Assembly (NCBI RefSeq): GCF_020379485.1
Contig: NC_063450.1
Coordinates: 26,202,137 to 26,266,136, forward strand
From: Brassica napus
Taxonomy: Eukaryota; Streptophyta; Magnoliopsida; Brassicales; Brassicaceae
Direction of reading: 5' to 3'
DNA: 64,000 nt
Positions 1 to 11,139 of this stretch are shown here, piece after piece. Positions within the stretch are counted from its first letter, which is position 1. Every line of letters starts with the position of its first letter. The position numbers and the translations under genes were made by a program. The notes under the pieces are model-generated. The model was not told the origin of the DNA. It ran no database searches and saw only the letters and a program-made list of their open reading frames with translations.

Positions 1-417
1 TACAAGGCACTATGGGCAATAAAGTTGCTGAACTTTGACATCAAGAGTGCCAAGGAGAAAAGGATTTTTCAGCTACATGAGCTTGATGAGATAAGAATGG
101 ATGCTTTTGAGAACTCAAGGATCTACAAGGAGAAGACTAAAGCTTTCCATGACAAGAATATCCTGAAGAGAGAGTTTAAAGAAGGAGATCAAGTTCTTCT
201 CTACAACTCTAGGCTGAAGCTATTTCCAGGAAAGCTTAAGTCAAGGTGGTCAGGTCCTTTCAAAGTCAAAGAGGTTAGGCCATATGGAGCAATAGTTTTG
301 TGGAGTACTGATGGAAGAGACTTCACAGTCAATGGGCAAAGGGTTAAGCTATACATGGCTACTGCACCAGAGGAAAATGGGGTTTCAACTCCACTGTCTG
401 ACCCTACCCCGGCCTAA
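1..417 (+). CDS. Athila-type Ty3/gypsy polyprotein, C-terminal end (partial)
   Basis: This is the last 138 codons of a retrotransposon gag-pol polyprotein; the frame is open at the window edge, so the start lies outside. The residues fit the integrase C-terminal region of plant Ty3/gypsy elements: a charged helix, then a segment reading FKEGDQVLLYNSRLKLFPGK, then KSRWSGPFKV and a short beta-rich end (VNGQRVKLYM). This small fold binds DNA and helps place the cDNA during integration. The protein ends in a low-complexity tail (TPLSDPTPA) at a TAA stop. An ORF in the env position follows about 1.3 kb downstream, as in Athila elements. No frame break is seen in the visible part. Family assignment is firm; the lineage (Athila) rests mainly on the downstream ORF. 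Confidence 0.85.
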   Translation, partial: YKALWAIKLLNFDIKSAKEKRIFQLHELDEIRMDAFENSRIYKEKTKAFHDKNILKREFKEGDQVLLYNSRLKLFPGKLKSRWSGPFKVKEVRPYGAIVLWSTDGRDFTVNGQRVKLYMATAPEENGVSTPLSDPTPA

Positions 418-1687
418 TCCAAAAAGAGGCAAAGTCAAGCTAGAGACTTAAAACAAGCTCACTTGGGAGGAAGTCCCATGCGTATCCTTGTATATATTGC
501 ATTGGTATTTTCATTTTCATCTTATTGCATAAAAAAAAAAAAAAGGAAAGAGAAAAGTCGTGTGCAGGTGCTTGATCGATGCAGGTTTGAGCAAAAATCG
601 TGCGTGGGAGTGAGGTCTCACAGAGACACCTCGAAGTCGCTCCAGCTGGGAGCGACGTTACGGGAGTGACACCTCGAGGTCGCTCGGCTTAAAGACGTTT
701 TGTGCTCCAAAAACACTCTCGGAGCGACCTCTCAGAGCGAGCACATGAAGTCGCTCCAGCTGGGAGCGACGTTACGGGAGCGACACCTCGAAGTCGCTCG
801 CGTTTTCGTCGTCACAGAGCTCAAAAACTGGCCTGGAGCGACGTCCTAGAGCGACACCTCGAAGTCGCTCCAGCTCCAGAGCGAGGTTTCGAGAGCGACA
901 CTCCAAGGTCGCTCGCGTTTTCGTCGAATCATGACGCGAGAAAAACGACTCGGGAGCGACCTCTCGCAGCGACACCCTCACGTCGCTCCCGAACCGGTCC
1001 AGGTAAGTTTTCTAACTCTAAACCCCGGTTTAATTCAAGTAAACCGACCCTAACCACCCTAGACCGAAACGGACGACCCTAAACCTACCCCCAACCCCCG
1101 CGAATCCATCTCTCTCACTCTCCCCTCCTCTCTCAAACTCTCTCAAACTCACCCACACCAAAAATCCCAAAACTTTCTCAATTCTCACCCAAATCAACTA
1201 GTTCTTGTTTCTAAATCCAAGCTTTTGCCCCTGTAGCCTATTCCTCACCACCCATTCACCATTTCCTTTCATCCAAAGCAAGGTATTGAGTTTTTAAATT
1301 CAAATTCGTAGGTCCATGAACCCTAGGATTTGAAAATCGAAATTTGGTCATTTTCTTGCTAGATTATGGTGAAATAGACTAGGGAAAGCTTATCTATCAA
1401 GTTGGGTTGTCGAATAAATGGTGAAATTGAGTTTAATTTGCACTTTGGCAAAATTAGGGTTCATGGATTTGGGGATTTTCGAATTTGACCTTAATTGGGT
1501 GTGTTTGTGGGTGAACTAGATGCGTTAAGGTGTTGCAAGAGTGAGAATTGTTGCATTGTGTTGAACTTGAGTTTAAATTGATAATTCATTTGTTAAGTTC
1601 ACTTTTGCAATTTTCACTTGCAATGTCTTGCCCTTCTTTACTTCCATCTACTTATCCCTTTTCAAGTTTTTAATTTTTCAGGTGAAA
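418..1687 (+). other. pol-to-env spacer of the Athila element
   Basis: No credible gene. About 598-1005 is GC-rich and packed with the octamer-like word GGAGCGAC and its complement GTCGCTCC. Positions 1081-1200 are CT-rich, like a plant 5' leader. A possible splice donor (AAG before GTATTGAG, about 1281) and a strong acceptor (TTTTTCAG, ending 1681) flank AT-rich sequence directly before the next ORF. This suggests a leader intron for a separate mRNA of the env-position ORF; that is inference. The ORF over 702-1082 follows the repeat composition and is not taken as a gene. Confidence 0.5.
598..1005. repeat. GAGCGAC/GTCGCTC inverted-motif array (copy 1)
   Basis: Roughly a dozen instances of GAGCGAC alternate with their reverse complement GTCGCTC every 20-40 bases, separated by variable text such as ACCTCGAAG and CAGCTGG. 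Each opposed pair could form a short hairpin in RNA or single-stranded DNA. The same words occur in the 3' LTR start at 6764-7076. GC content is far above the surroundings. Confidence 0.8.
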
Positions 1688-3574
1688 ATGGTTAAGAAGA
1701 CAAAGGGAAAGTTGGAAGCTGAGAGGCAAGAAGCCGAAAGACAAGAATTTGCACTAAGAGGAAAAGCTTTAGCCTGCGAGCCAACTGGCTCAGGGACGCA
1801 GAGGACTGTTCGACAACAGACTTTGGCTGCAAGGAAAGCGAAAGAACAGGAGAAGAGGGCAGGGAAAAGTGTAGCAGTTCCCAACCATGAGGAAAGTGAA
1901 ACTGAGAGTGCTGATGAGCAGGCACCTACGAAGAAAGCCAAGATGTCCAAAGGCAAAGGGGTTGCGGTTGATCGAGATAGGGCGAAAACTCCATCTGTGG
2001 AGGAGCTGTATGATCACTTGAAGAATGGGGTCACTTGGACTCCAACCAGGTTCGCCGACCTTGATCTGCTGAAGGAGTTGGGTCTTGAATCTGACATTGA
2101 GGAGATGCTAGGACATTTGAAGATGCCAAAACTCCTCACCATGGCATATCCTTTCTACAAGGATGTCACTTGTAAGTTCTTATCTTCTCTTGCGGTCACT
2201 TACCACGACACCGCGCATGTGAGGCAAGGATGGGGCAAAATCAGTTTCAAGGTCAATGGACGACGATACAACATGAACTTCAAGGACATTGGGAGAGTCA
2301 TGGGGTTCCAAGACCTAGAAGACCACTCCCTACCCAAGTGTGAGAACCTTCCCACGGAGCTTTGGAAGTTGATCACTGGAAACAAACACTCTACCGGGGC
2401 TGACAAGAACTCACACATCCGACACCCGTCCGTACGTTACCTCCACAGGATGCTCGTCCATGCATTCTACCCACGGAAGCAAGCTGGTACGGTTACTGAG
2501 GAAGACATGCGACTGCTCTGTCCGGCTATCCGTCCCTACGCCCAACCTGGAGTTTTACCCCTTCCCAGCACCGACATCTATGCTACCTTCGGGATGGTCA
2601 GTTTCTTTTTGGGTCGTCTCCAGCACTACAGAGACTGGGCGTGGTACACCACTGATTCGCGCCCAAAGATGGGGATAGGTGGAATGATCACACCACTGCT
2701 CCAATTTCTGAATGTTCCCTTGGGAAACGACGCAGCGGGACCTAAGTTCATTGATGACACCTACTTGAGGATTGCCACCTATTTTAGTGGGATGTATGGG
2801 AAGGACTACGTCTACCACTACTACTTGCAGGGCAAGCCAGTCGAAGTGGTTCTTCCAAACCAGAACCTGACGAGTTTAGAGATACCTGGAGCTATCAGCT
2901 TCAACATACCCCAGGAGTACTTTCTTGGAGAACACGGGCCTCTCGATCCAGTTCATGCTGCTCCATCAAGGAGAAGGAGTGTTCCTACGCGACCTGACTC
3001 GCCTGTTGCAGACACTTCTGAGCATATCTATGGACCTCCGCGCTACTACTTCAAGCCACATGACGGAGTTCTTCCCCCTGGAGCTCTTCGTGATGCTCAT
3101 GACCACATTGGTCGCCTTCAGAGGTGGAACAAGGCTCAGGACAGAACGATAGAAAAGCTGAAGGATAAGTGCAAGGCGCTAAGCAAGACAGTAAAGAAGC
3201 AGGCAAAGACCTCAGCCAAATTCATGAAGAAAGTAGCTGATGTCTTAACCAGGGGAGGAATAGCTGGATGTAGCTCAGCAGACTTCGCTTTCGCGAACAC
3301 CTCAAACCCCCAGCCTCCACCTCCGCCTGATGCTCTTGGCTTCCCCCTCACTTCTGCGCAGCTTCAGCGTAAGTGGAGGAACCCACCCACTCAACCTTCC
3401 ACTTCCGGTAACAAGTCCCCATCCCTCGCTTCTTCTGATAGTGAGGTCGAGATTGACGAGGTTGAGAGCCAACCATGGTATGGAGGCTCCGGTTCAGCAT
3501 CCGGTGGTTACTACACCACCTTCCCACCTGACGACGACGATGATGGGGCATCTTCCCCCACCTACTATCCATAG
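1688..3574 (+). CDS. Athila ORF1-family protein in the env position
   Basis: A 628-residue reading frame downstream of pol. It resembles the plant Athila ORF-1 family (Pfam ATHILA ORF-1). The N-terminus is lysine-rich and basic with a run of charged heptad-like residues (KLEAERQEAERQE). A conserved-looking core of about 300 residues follows (for example TWTPTRFADLDLLKELGL and YNMNFKDIGRVMGF). Near residue 490 there is a likely coiled coil (HIGRLQRWNKAQDRTIEKLK), and the tail is proline- and aspartate-rich. I chose ATG 1688 rather than 1628 because a good splice acceptor lies just before it and the extra 20 codons look like translated intron. I see no convincing membrane segment, so an envelope role is not supported by sequence. 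The frame is intact for the full length, unlike most elements nearby. Confidence 0.7.
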   Translation: MVKKTKGKLEAERQEAERQEFALRGKALACEPTGSGTQRTVRQQTLAARKAKEQEKRAGKSVAVPNHEESETESADEQAPTKKAKMSKGKGVAVDRDRAKTPSVEELYDHLKNGVTWTPTRFADLDLLKELGLESDIEEMLGHLKMPKLLTMAYPFYKDVTCKFLSSLAVTYHDTAHVRQGWGKISFKVNGRRYNMNFKDIGRVMGFQDLEDHSLPKCENLPTELWKLITGNKHSTGADKNSHIRHPSVRYLHRMLVHAFYPRKQAGTVTEEDMRLLCPAIRPYAQPGVLPLPSTDIYATFGMVSFFLGRLQHYRDWAWYTTDSRPKMGIGGMITPLLQFLNVPLGNDAAGPKFIDDTYLRIATYFSGMYGKDYVYHYYLQGKPVEVVLPNQNLTSLEIPGAISFNIPQEYFLGEHGPLDPVHAAPSRRRSVPTRPDSPVADTSEHIYGPPRYYFKPHDGVLPPGALRDAHDHIGRLQRWNKAQDRTIEKLKDKCKALSKTVKKQAKTSAKFMKKVADVLTRGGIAGCSSADFAFANTSNPQPPPPPDALGFPLTSAQLQRKWRNPPTQPSTSGNKSPSLASSDSEVEIDEVESQPWYGGSGSASGGYYTTFPPDDDDDGASSPTYYP

Positions 3575-5631
3575 GAGGTACTTCTTTCTCTCCCTTGTAT
3601 ATACCATTTCTTTTTTGCATATTAGTTTTCTTTTCGTTATCTCTCTCTTTACTTGACAACACATAGACTGTGTAACTCAAGTTTGGGGGAGGTACCAAGC
3701 ATTTGATCATGTTTGCTTTGATGTTGTTTCATGGAGTCATGCATTGCATACATATTTGCATTAAAAAAAAAACAAATTCATTTAGTTTGCATCATTTTAC
3801 ATTTCTAGGAGAGTCTAGAGCATATAGGTTGCATTCACTTGCATTGGGAGCAATGATTTTAAATGCCTTATAAAGAACACTACGTTTCACCTGAAAAGCT
3901 ATGCACCTCTCGAAAAGACTTGTATGTTTCGTGCCTTGAAAACTCTTCTTGAAACTTGTTGATTGCTGAAACCTAGTCTTTGAAGCCAACTACAACCCTA
4001 TTTGAACTAAACGAACATAATGCTTCTTCCTTAGGGTCCCTTGTGTACTGAGTCATGGCTATACACACTTGAGTTGTCACATCTTTTATGCCAATCTTTT
4101 TTGACAAACTCTAGTGGTAGACCACTCCCAAAAACCTTTCCCTCCTTTTAAGCTTTCATTGTTTGATGAGTGAGGCCTTCTTAGGAAAGTTCATTGATGA
4201 CACCTACTTGAGGATTGCCACCTATTTTAGTGGGATGTATGGGAAGGACTACGTCTACCACTACTACTTGCATGGCAAGCCAGTCGAAGTGGTTCTTCCA
4301 AACCAGAACCTGACGAGTTTAGAGATACCTGGAGCTATCAGCTTCAACATACCCCAGGAGTACTTTCTTGGAGAACACGGGCCTCTCGATCCAGTTCATG
4401 CTGCTCCATCAAGGAGAAGGAGTGTTCCTACGCGACCTGACTCGCCTGTTGCAGACACTTCTGAGCATATCTATGGACCTCCGCGCTACTACTTCAAGCC
4501 ACATGACGGAGTTCTTCCCCCTGGAGCTCTTCGTGATGCTCATGACCACATTGGTCGCCTTCAGAGGTGGAACAAGGCTCAGGACAGAACGATAGAAAAG
4601 CTGAAGGATAAGTGCAAGGCGCTAAGCAAGACAGTAAAGAAGCAGGCAAAGACCTCAGCCAAATTCATGAAGAAAGTAGCTGATGTCTTAACCAGGGGAG
4701 GAATAGCTGGATGTAGCTCAGCAGACTTTGCTTTTGCGAACACCTCAAACCCCCAGCCTCCACCTCCGCCTGATGCTCTTGGCTTCCCCCTCACTTCTGC
4801 GCAGCTTCAGCGTAAGTGGAGGAACCCACCCACTCAACCTTCCACTTCCGGTAACAAGTCCCCATCCCTCGCTTCTTCTGATAGTGAGGTCGAGATTGAC
4901 GAGGTTGAGAGCCAACCATGGTATGGAGGCTCCGGTTCAGCATCCGGTGGTTACTACACCACCTTCCCACCTGACGACGACGATGATGGGGCATCTTCCC
5001 CCACCTACTATCCATAGGAGGTACTTCTTTCTCTCCCTTGTATATACCATTTCTTTTTTGCATATTAGTTTTCTTTTCGTTATCTCTCTCTTTACTTGAC
5101 AACACAGAGACTGTGTAACTCAAGTTTGGGGGAGGTACCAAGCATTTGATCATGTTTGCTTTGATGTTGTTTCATGGAGTCATGCATTGCAAACATATTT
5201 GCATTAAGAAAAAAAACAAATTCATTTAGTTTGCATCATTTTGCATTTCTAGGAGAGTCTAGAGCATATAGGTTGCATTCACTTGCATTGGGAGCAATGA
5301 TTTTAAATGTCTTATAAAGAACACTACGTTTCACCTGAAAAGCTATGCACCTCTCGAAAATACTTGTATGTTTCGTGCCTTGAAAACTCTTCTTGAAACA
5401 TGTTGATTGCTGAAACCTAGTCGTTGAAGCCAACTACAACCCTATTTGAACTAAACGAACTTAATGCTTCTTCCTTAGGGTCCCTTGTGTACTGAGTCAT
5501 GGCTATACACACTTGAGTTGTCACATCTTTTATGCCAATCTTTTTTGACAAACTCTAGTGGTAGACCACTCCCAAAAACCTTCCCTCCTTTTAAGCTTTC
5601 ATTGTTTGATGAGTGAGGCCTTCTTAGGAAA
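2745..5631 (+). repeat. Direct tandem duplication, 1,443-bp unit
   Basis: Unit 1 (about 2745-4187) and unit 2 (about 4188-5630) are nearly identical, with only scattered substitutions and small A-run length changes seen by eye. The unit covers the last 277 codons of the env-position ORF plus about 610 bp downstream. The junction near 4186 joins TTAGGAAA to GTTCATTG with only two or three bases of microhomology. Confidence 0.9.
4163..5017 (+). pseudogene. Duplicated 3' part of the env-position ORF
   Basis: This frame repeats the last 277 residues of the upstream Athila ORF, preceded by seven codons from the duplicated flank. One residue change is obvious (YLQGKP to YLHGKP); the rest reads as in the parent. 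It lacks the basic N-terminus and most of the conserved core, so it would encode only the coiled coil and the acidic tail. It starts in former 3'-untranslated sequence and has no promoter or splice signal of its own that I can see. I treat it as a by-product of the tandem duplication. Confidence 0.8.
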
Positions 5632-6556
5632 ATCTTACATGTGCATAATGTTGAGAGTATCGGGAACGACAATGCTTGATCTTCATTCTTGCTAGATTAG
5701 GTACATCATTGTCTAGCCATAGATGGGGGTGAGTGTTGTAAAGTTTGATTTGAGAGTATGAGAAAGTGGAAGGAAAAGAGTGAACTTTTGTGCTTAATTG
5801 ACTAGTCTTTATGGGATAAGTAGAGAAACTTCTAGCTCAGTTTATGAAAAGTCTTGGCCCCCGAAAAAAAAAGAGAAAGAAAAAGAAAAGAAAAAAAAAA
5901 TATATATATACATAAAAAAAAAAAAAAAAAAGAAAGAAAGGGGGCTAGCAAAACTGTTTAGAGCTAGCTAAGTTTTGTTTTGAAGTTGAGAAAAATCCTT
6001 ATGAGATTTCAAAGAAAAGAGTTTTGTGTGCAGGGTGTTCTTGAGATCTTTTGGTGAGAGATGTGAGTTGAGCTTGACATTGGGGAAAGATTGTGTAATT
6101 GTATGTTTGGGAAAAGGGTAGAACAATGGAGATTGAGCATTGTATGCATGAGTTGGTCTTTTTCTTAGATATATTATGTGCAATGTCAAGGCTACTTGTT
6201 TCGAGAGTAAACCACCTTAAAGATTTTATGTTTCGAACCTCTTAAATCACTTGAATAAAAGCCTTCCCTTACCCAAATGACTTGGACCGACTGACCATTT
6301 GCAAGAATTCACTAGATGTTTTGTGCTTAATGAATGTGAGAGTTGGTTGATTTGAATGTGTGGATGCTTGATGATGAGTGTAGGGGCAAAAAGGAGTTGA
6401 GATAGGCCTAGAGAAGCTAGAGTGTAATAAGAGAGTGTGCTAATTGTGTTTGCTAGTGGTGTTTCTTTTGGCTATGAGCTCCCACCTTCAAACCTCTCTC
6501 CCTATGAGTTCTAGAAAGTTCACTTGTGGACAAGTAAAGAACAAGTTTGGGGGAGT
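5018..6556 (+). other. Athila 3' non-coding region
   Basis: No gene seen. To about 5631 it repeats the flank found at 3575-4187. Positions 5860-5945 are a low-complexity purine run with a short AT dinucleotide tract. The stretch ends in the presumed polypurine tract just before the LTR. Confidence 0.6.
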
Positions 6557-7654
6557 TGATATCTTGCATATTTCTATTGTTTTATCCATTCACACATGTG
6601 CATTTTGATCATATAGATTAGGATTTAGCCATGTTTAGGTTGCATTTTGCATACATGAGTCCTTATCAGGTATTGGAGTACCACATGGAGTTCTTGGAGA
6701 CATTTGGGTGCATTTGGAGTTCAAAAGAAGTGTTTAAAGTGATCATTGGGTGAGTAGTAGCGCATGGGAGCGACCAGTCCGGAGCGACACCATCAAGTCG
6801 CTCTGATCTCCCTATCGGAGCGACCTTACCAGAGCGTCAGGGAGGAGTCGCTCGCGTTTTCATCACTCGGAGACGCGAGAACGAGTCCGGAGCGACACCA
6901 TCAAGTCGCTCTGATCTCCCTATCAAAGCGACCTTACCAGAGCGACAGGGAAGAGTCGCTCGCGTTTTCATCACCCAGAGACGCGAGAACGAGTCCGGAG
7001 CGACCTCTCGCAGCGACACAGCGAGGTCGCTCCCGAAGCATGGATTGACTTGTCGGAGCGACGAGCCGAGGTCGTTGCGCGTCTTATTTCTGCTCGAACT
7101 TATGATTTCTCAAGGGCCTTTTGGTCATTTCATTATGCACGCTTTTATTTTCTAAACCTATGTTTTAATACTTTGTAAGCCACCAGGAGGCAGATCATCT
7201 TTGTTCTTAAGAAAAACCACCAAAAACCTTTGGAAAGTCATCTCTTGAATCAATTGATCAGTTTTGTTATTGAAATTATGTGTTCTTATATCTATTTTCT
7301 GTGTTTCTCTACATGATTAATCTGAAATCCAACATGGGTTTAAGAGGAATCATGGAGATTAGTGAGTAATCACCTTTTGAATTCATGGGTTAGGGAGATT
7401 AAGGGTGATTGGGTTAGAGCTAGGATGTTTTAGTGTAGATTATTCATATTTCCTTGCTAACAGAGTGAACATAATGCATCTTCTGAGTTGGCCACTCAGT
7501 TGTTGATCCTTAGGCATTTCTCACCCGAAAGGTGTTCGAGGAAATGCCCGAGACAACTCTTCGAAGCTTGTAGCATACTTTGCCAAAGACATTTGTTCTT
7601 AGAGGTGCTAAGATTGTCCTAAGCATCAGAAAATTATAGTATGTTCATGAGGGG
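6557..7654 (+). repeat. Athila 3' LTR, truncated
   Basis: It begins TGATATCTTGCATA straight after the purine tract, as expected for a 3' LTR. It contains the second GAGCGAC array (6764-7076), including three units with a 108-bp period starting at 6781, 6889 and 6997. The right end is lost where copia-like sequence begins. The partner 5' LTR is not in the window, so the start is inferred only from the purine tract. Confidence 0.5.
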
Positions 7655-10600
7655 GAGAGAGGATAAAACCCTAAATCCATGACCACACTATAAATTCGTG
7701 TACCATGGTCTATGACCATGCTATAAACGGCTTGGCCGTGAAGGCCATTACCTATAAGGTTCGGACATCCATCCTAAAGCTTAGGGACATCATGAATTTA
7801 CATGTACATAAGGATAATATGCATCAGGCCATATAAGTGAGCATAGATATTCCCATCTCAGATTGTATACAGGTCATAAACCAGACATACACCATCTTAA
7901 GAGACTTTGAATAAACCACCACAAACATATGTGCCGTCTAAGATGGAACCTCAGAAGAGGATTGAGAATATATGTTGGATAAGAATATGTCTTTCTCCCA
8001 CAATTTCTAAGAGACCTTGAGCCAAAACATGGGTGATCAGATTATGGCCAGGTACACGGATTGCATGACCAATGAATCCGACTATCCAACATTAGAAGGA
8101 GAAAGTTATAAGCTGGTACAAAGAAAAGAATGATAAAGAGAAATAGTATGGTATCAACCATCATTGTCTTGGCAAAGATTCTCGGACTAGAGAATATGAT
8201 TATAGACGTCCAAACAAAGAAAAGAAAAGATTATACAAAGCTAGCTAATCGAGATGCCAGACACTGACCCGAAAAGAAAAGAAAAGAAAAGAATGACTAA
8301 GTCATAACCAACTTAGCACCAAACGAAATCTGATGTCCTAGAAAGAGACACAGTCAAGTTGCTACAGAGTCTATACAAGATAGACCAAAGTGTTCCATAA
8401 GATAAGGAACCTCAGAAAGAAAAAGAGAAAGGTGCATAGAATACAAATCTGAGGTCATAAGGAAACCAGACCAGACATTGAGAAAAGACTGCGCAGCTAA
8501 ACATCTAAGGTACCAAACCATGTAGTTTGGGACGCAAAGCTACTAGGTAACAAAGGTCTTGGATAATGAAATCTCAAATCGATTAGATCATGTCTGGAAC
8601 ACAATGGAACCATATATAAGTGTCGACACATGAATATATATTTGTACATAAGAGAGTAGCACTTGAACATAAAGATATAAACGAGGATCAGAACCCACGA
8701 AAGAGTACTCATAAAAAATAAAGATTAGATTGAAAAGATAAACGTGGGGTTTAAATTATCTATAGAGAAAGATAGGCGTATTGGCCACATACATATATAC
8801 AGAAACGCCATCTGATATAAACCAGTGAAATAGATGAGTCTTGTGAGGGAAAAGAAACCGTGAGATATGGTACATGATCACGTGGTCTAAAGGTGTTCAT
8901 GTTTCCTACTAACATCATACGATCATAGCTTGTTACACAAGGATACTCACAGAGACCATGGAACAGATTATAAGGTGATAAACTCCTATGTGGTGGATGC
9001 TGCTACATATTTTCGAAATTGATAAAAGTCTGGTCATAAGAAAGAAATTAGATTGACATATAATGATGTAGTAAGCAGCATATGAATCACTGGATAAATA
9101 ACAGTTTTGTTCCTAAGCTGTTTATGGACTGAAACAAAGCAGCTGCATATAGTATGAAATACTAGTAAAGGAATTGTATAAGAACAATCCAATTCAGTCC
9201 ACACACATATACAAAAGAAATTCGAAATTCCTTGTGTTTACTTTATCAGCCTAAAGAAAGGTAATTTGGATTAACTCAGCTTGCTATCTCATATAGCACG
9301 TTCTCCGGATAGACAAATCCGACATCAGATCCCTTAGATACGGATCCGGCATAGCAGAACAGTTTGCTGCTGCTGTATAAGGCAACTACTCCCACGAGAC
9401 TCTGTCATGAGGCTGAGAGGAGATATTTAACCTATCTCGATCGGGTACCAATATGTTGCAGTCTATAAGCTCGTGTGATCAAAGTCCATGACCTAATATA
9501 TATATATTCAATGCGTGATATGATACATGGCAAGGGAGGTCATGGGACGCCATCAAGATAAATATAGGACTGCAATGTCTGATGTATATGGCATTACCAA
9601 ATGCAAGAAAAACCGATAGCCATGTAAGAAGTCCACGAGTGTATTTGGCCGCAGAGCCATAGTTTGATAAGATCGTAAAAACTCGTTGCAGCAATGATCA
9701 TTGGTCACATCATGATCTTGGACACTCATGAGACGAGTTGTGGACATGTATAGACGAGGTCTATGACCCAAACATGTATCGATCAGATTAAAACATTGCC
9801 GATGGTAGTGAAGAAGGAGAAGTTCATATAGTCCACACTTTATCATCGTCACCAATCATAATAGCCAAAGAGAGTATCCGTGGGCTTGTGTGGTTGAGAT
9901 CTATGACTCAACATGAATCAATTAGAATAGAATATGGCTGATGATGATAATAAAGAAAGATCAATGGACAAAGACATTGGTACACATCCGTGTATAGAAG
10001 ATACACCGGATCTTAGGTTTACGACCTGAAATTATAAATTCATGGTACCATACTTAGTATATTGTCCATAAGTATGTTTAGTCTGTCCGACAAAAGTATA
10101 GACAAGTCGACAGCAAAGGTTCACTTCTTGACCTTGCACACACGATGTCAGAAGACATGAGAAAAGACCAGAGAGGTCGAAGTGGTCCAATTACGGTTCA
10201 ATAATAAACTTGGCCAATTTGTTTACTTCCTACCTGCACGTTCAGGAAGCTCACGCATCAGATGCGTAGACTAAAGAATCTCCACTGAGGTTCACATCAG
10301 GGGGAGTAGTACGTGTTGTACTCTTTTTCCTTCATCATGGTTTTGTCCCACTGGGTTTTCCTGATAAGGTTTTAATGAGGCAACATTAAGCGTATTACAA
10401 TCATGTATGGTTATGGCATCCAAGGGGGAGTGTTATAAATCATTAAGTGGATGACCCATAACCGGCCCATACCTAGAAAGACATGGCCGAAACCCTAGAG
10501 AGAGAGAAGAGAGAGAGGCGGCCGACTAAGGAGAGAGAGGCAGCCGACTTAGGGTTTCCATATTACTAGTTTTACTATTCCTTGTTGGTTTATGATTTGT

Positions 10601-10706
10601 AATCTTTCCATTTATGTATTTCCATTTAAACTCCTTTGTAACCCTTATATAAAGGGATGTATTATTCATTAATAAAACACACAGAATTCCCCATTCTTTT
10701 ACAACA
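7655..10706 (+). mobile_element. Ty1/copia relic A, 5'-truncated
   Basis: No long frame survives. The sequence aligns by eye in many blocks with copia B (41.6-42.3 kb and 51-52.4 kb): the integrase stretch around GTATAAGTGAGCATAGATAT, the CCAAACCATGTAGTTTGGGA block and the reverse-transcriptase block near 8830-9000. It carries the end of integrase, reverse transcriptase and RNase H regions, then a purine tract AAGGGGGAG (10422-10430) and a 3' LTR. The 5' LTR, gag and first part of pol are absent. Confidence 0.75.
10431..10706 (+). repeat. 3' LTR of copia relic A
   Basis: Starts TGTTATAAATC immediately after the polypurine tract and ends TTTTACAACA, the same ends as the LTRs of copia B, C and D. 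It includes a TATATAAAGGG box (10636-10646) and a GA-rich tract near 10500, likely promoter elements of the LTR. Confidence 0.75.
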
Positions 10707-11139
10707 CTAACCACATCAATAGGGAGATTTTAGAAAATCTAAACTAACGTGTCTTGCAAACAAATCCAACAAAATAGGATTACCGAAATATGCTATATAT
10801 CTATTTCATTTTTGGAATTCAGAATATCTTCGCAATACCCATTAATCTAACGTGACCTGCAAACCAAAACTGAATATCTAAACTACCTTTAACAGTTCCT
10901 AATATCTTCGCAATACCCATTAATCTAATGTGACTTGCAAACCAAAACTGAATATCTAAACTACCTTTAACAGTTCCTAAAAAATATGAAAATCGGAATA
11001 TGCTATATATCTATTTCTTTTTTTGAATTCTGAATATTTTTATCAATACCATTAAACCTAATTTTATAACCAAATCACTATAAAACATCTTCATTCACCT
11101 CATTTTTCTATACCTCACCGCAAAAATACACTCACGAAA

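Larger units (their letters stand above)
1..7654 (+). mobile_element. Athila-like LTR retrotransposon, 3' portion
   Basis: The order is integrase end (to 417), GC-rich spacer, ORF in the env position (1688-3574), tandem duplication of that ORF's 3' part and its flank (to about 5631), non-coding 3' region, a purine-rich tract (TTTGGGGGAG, 6547-6555) and the start of a 3' LTR. The 5' LTR, gag and most of pol lie outside the window. The right boundary is where sequence matching the copia relic begins, so the LTR appears truncated. A motif AAGTTTGGGGGAG recurs near 3680, 5123 and 6543. It is followed by an LTR-like start only at the last site; the other two are within the duplicated unit. Confidence 0.75.

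Noticed and set aside
702..1082. 126-codon open frame in the GC-rich spacer, with another on the opposite strand
   Set aside because: Both strands are open because the GAGCGAC array has few stop words; no protein family resemblance and no splice or start context.
1688..3574. Idea that the env-position ORF is a viral envelope glycoprotein
   Set aside because: No signal peptide, membrane anchor or cysteine pattern visible; it fits the Athila ORF-1 family only.
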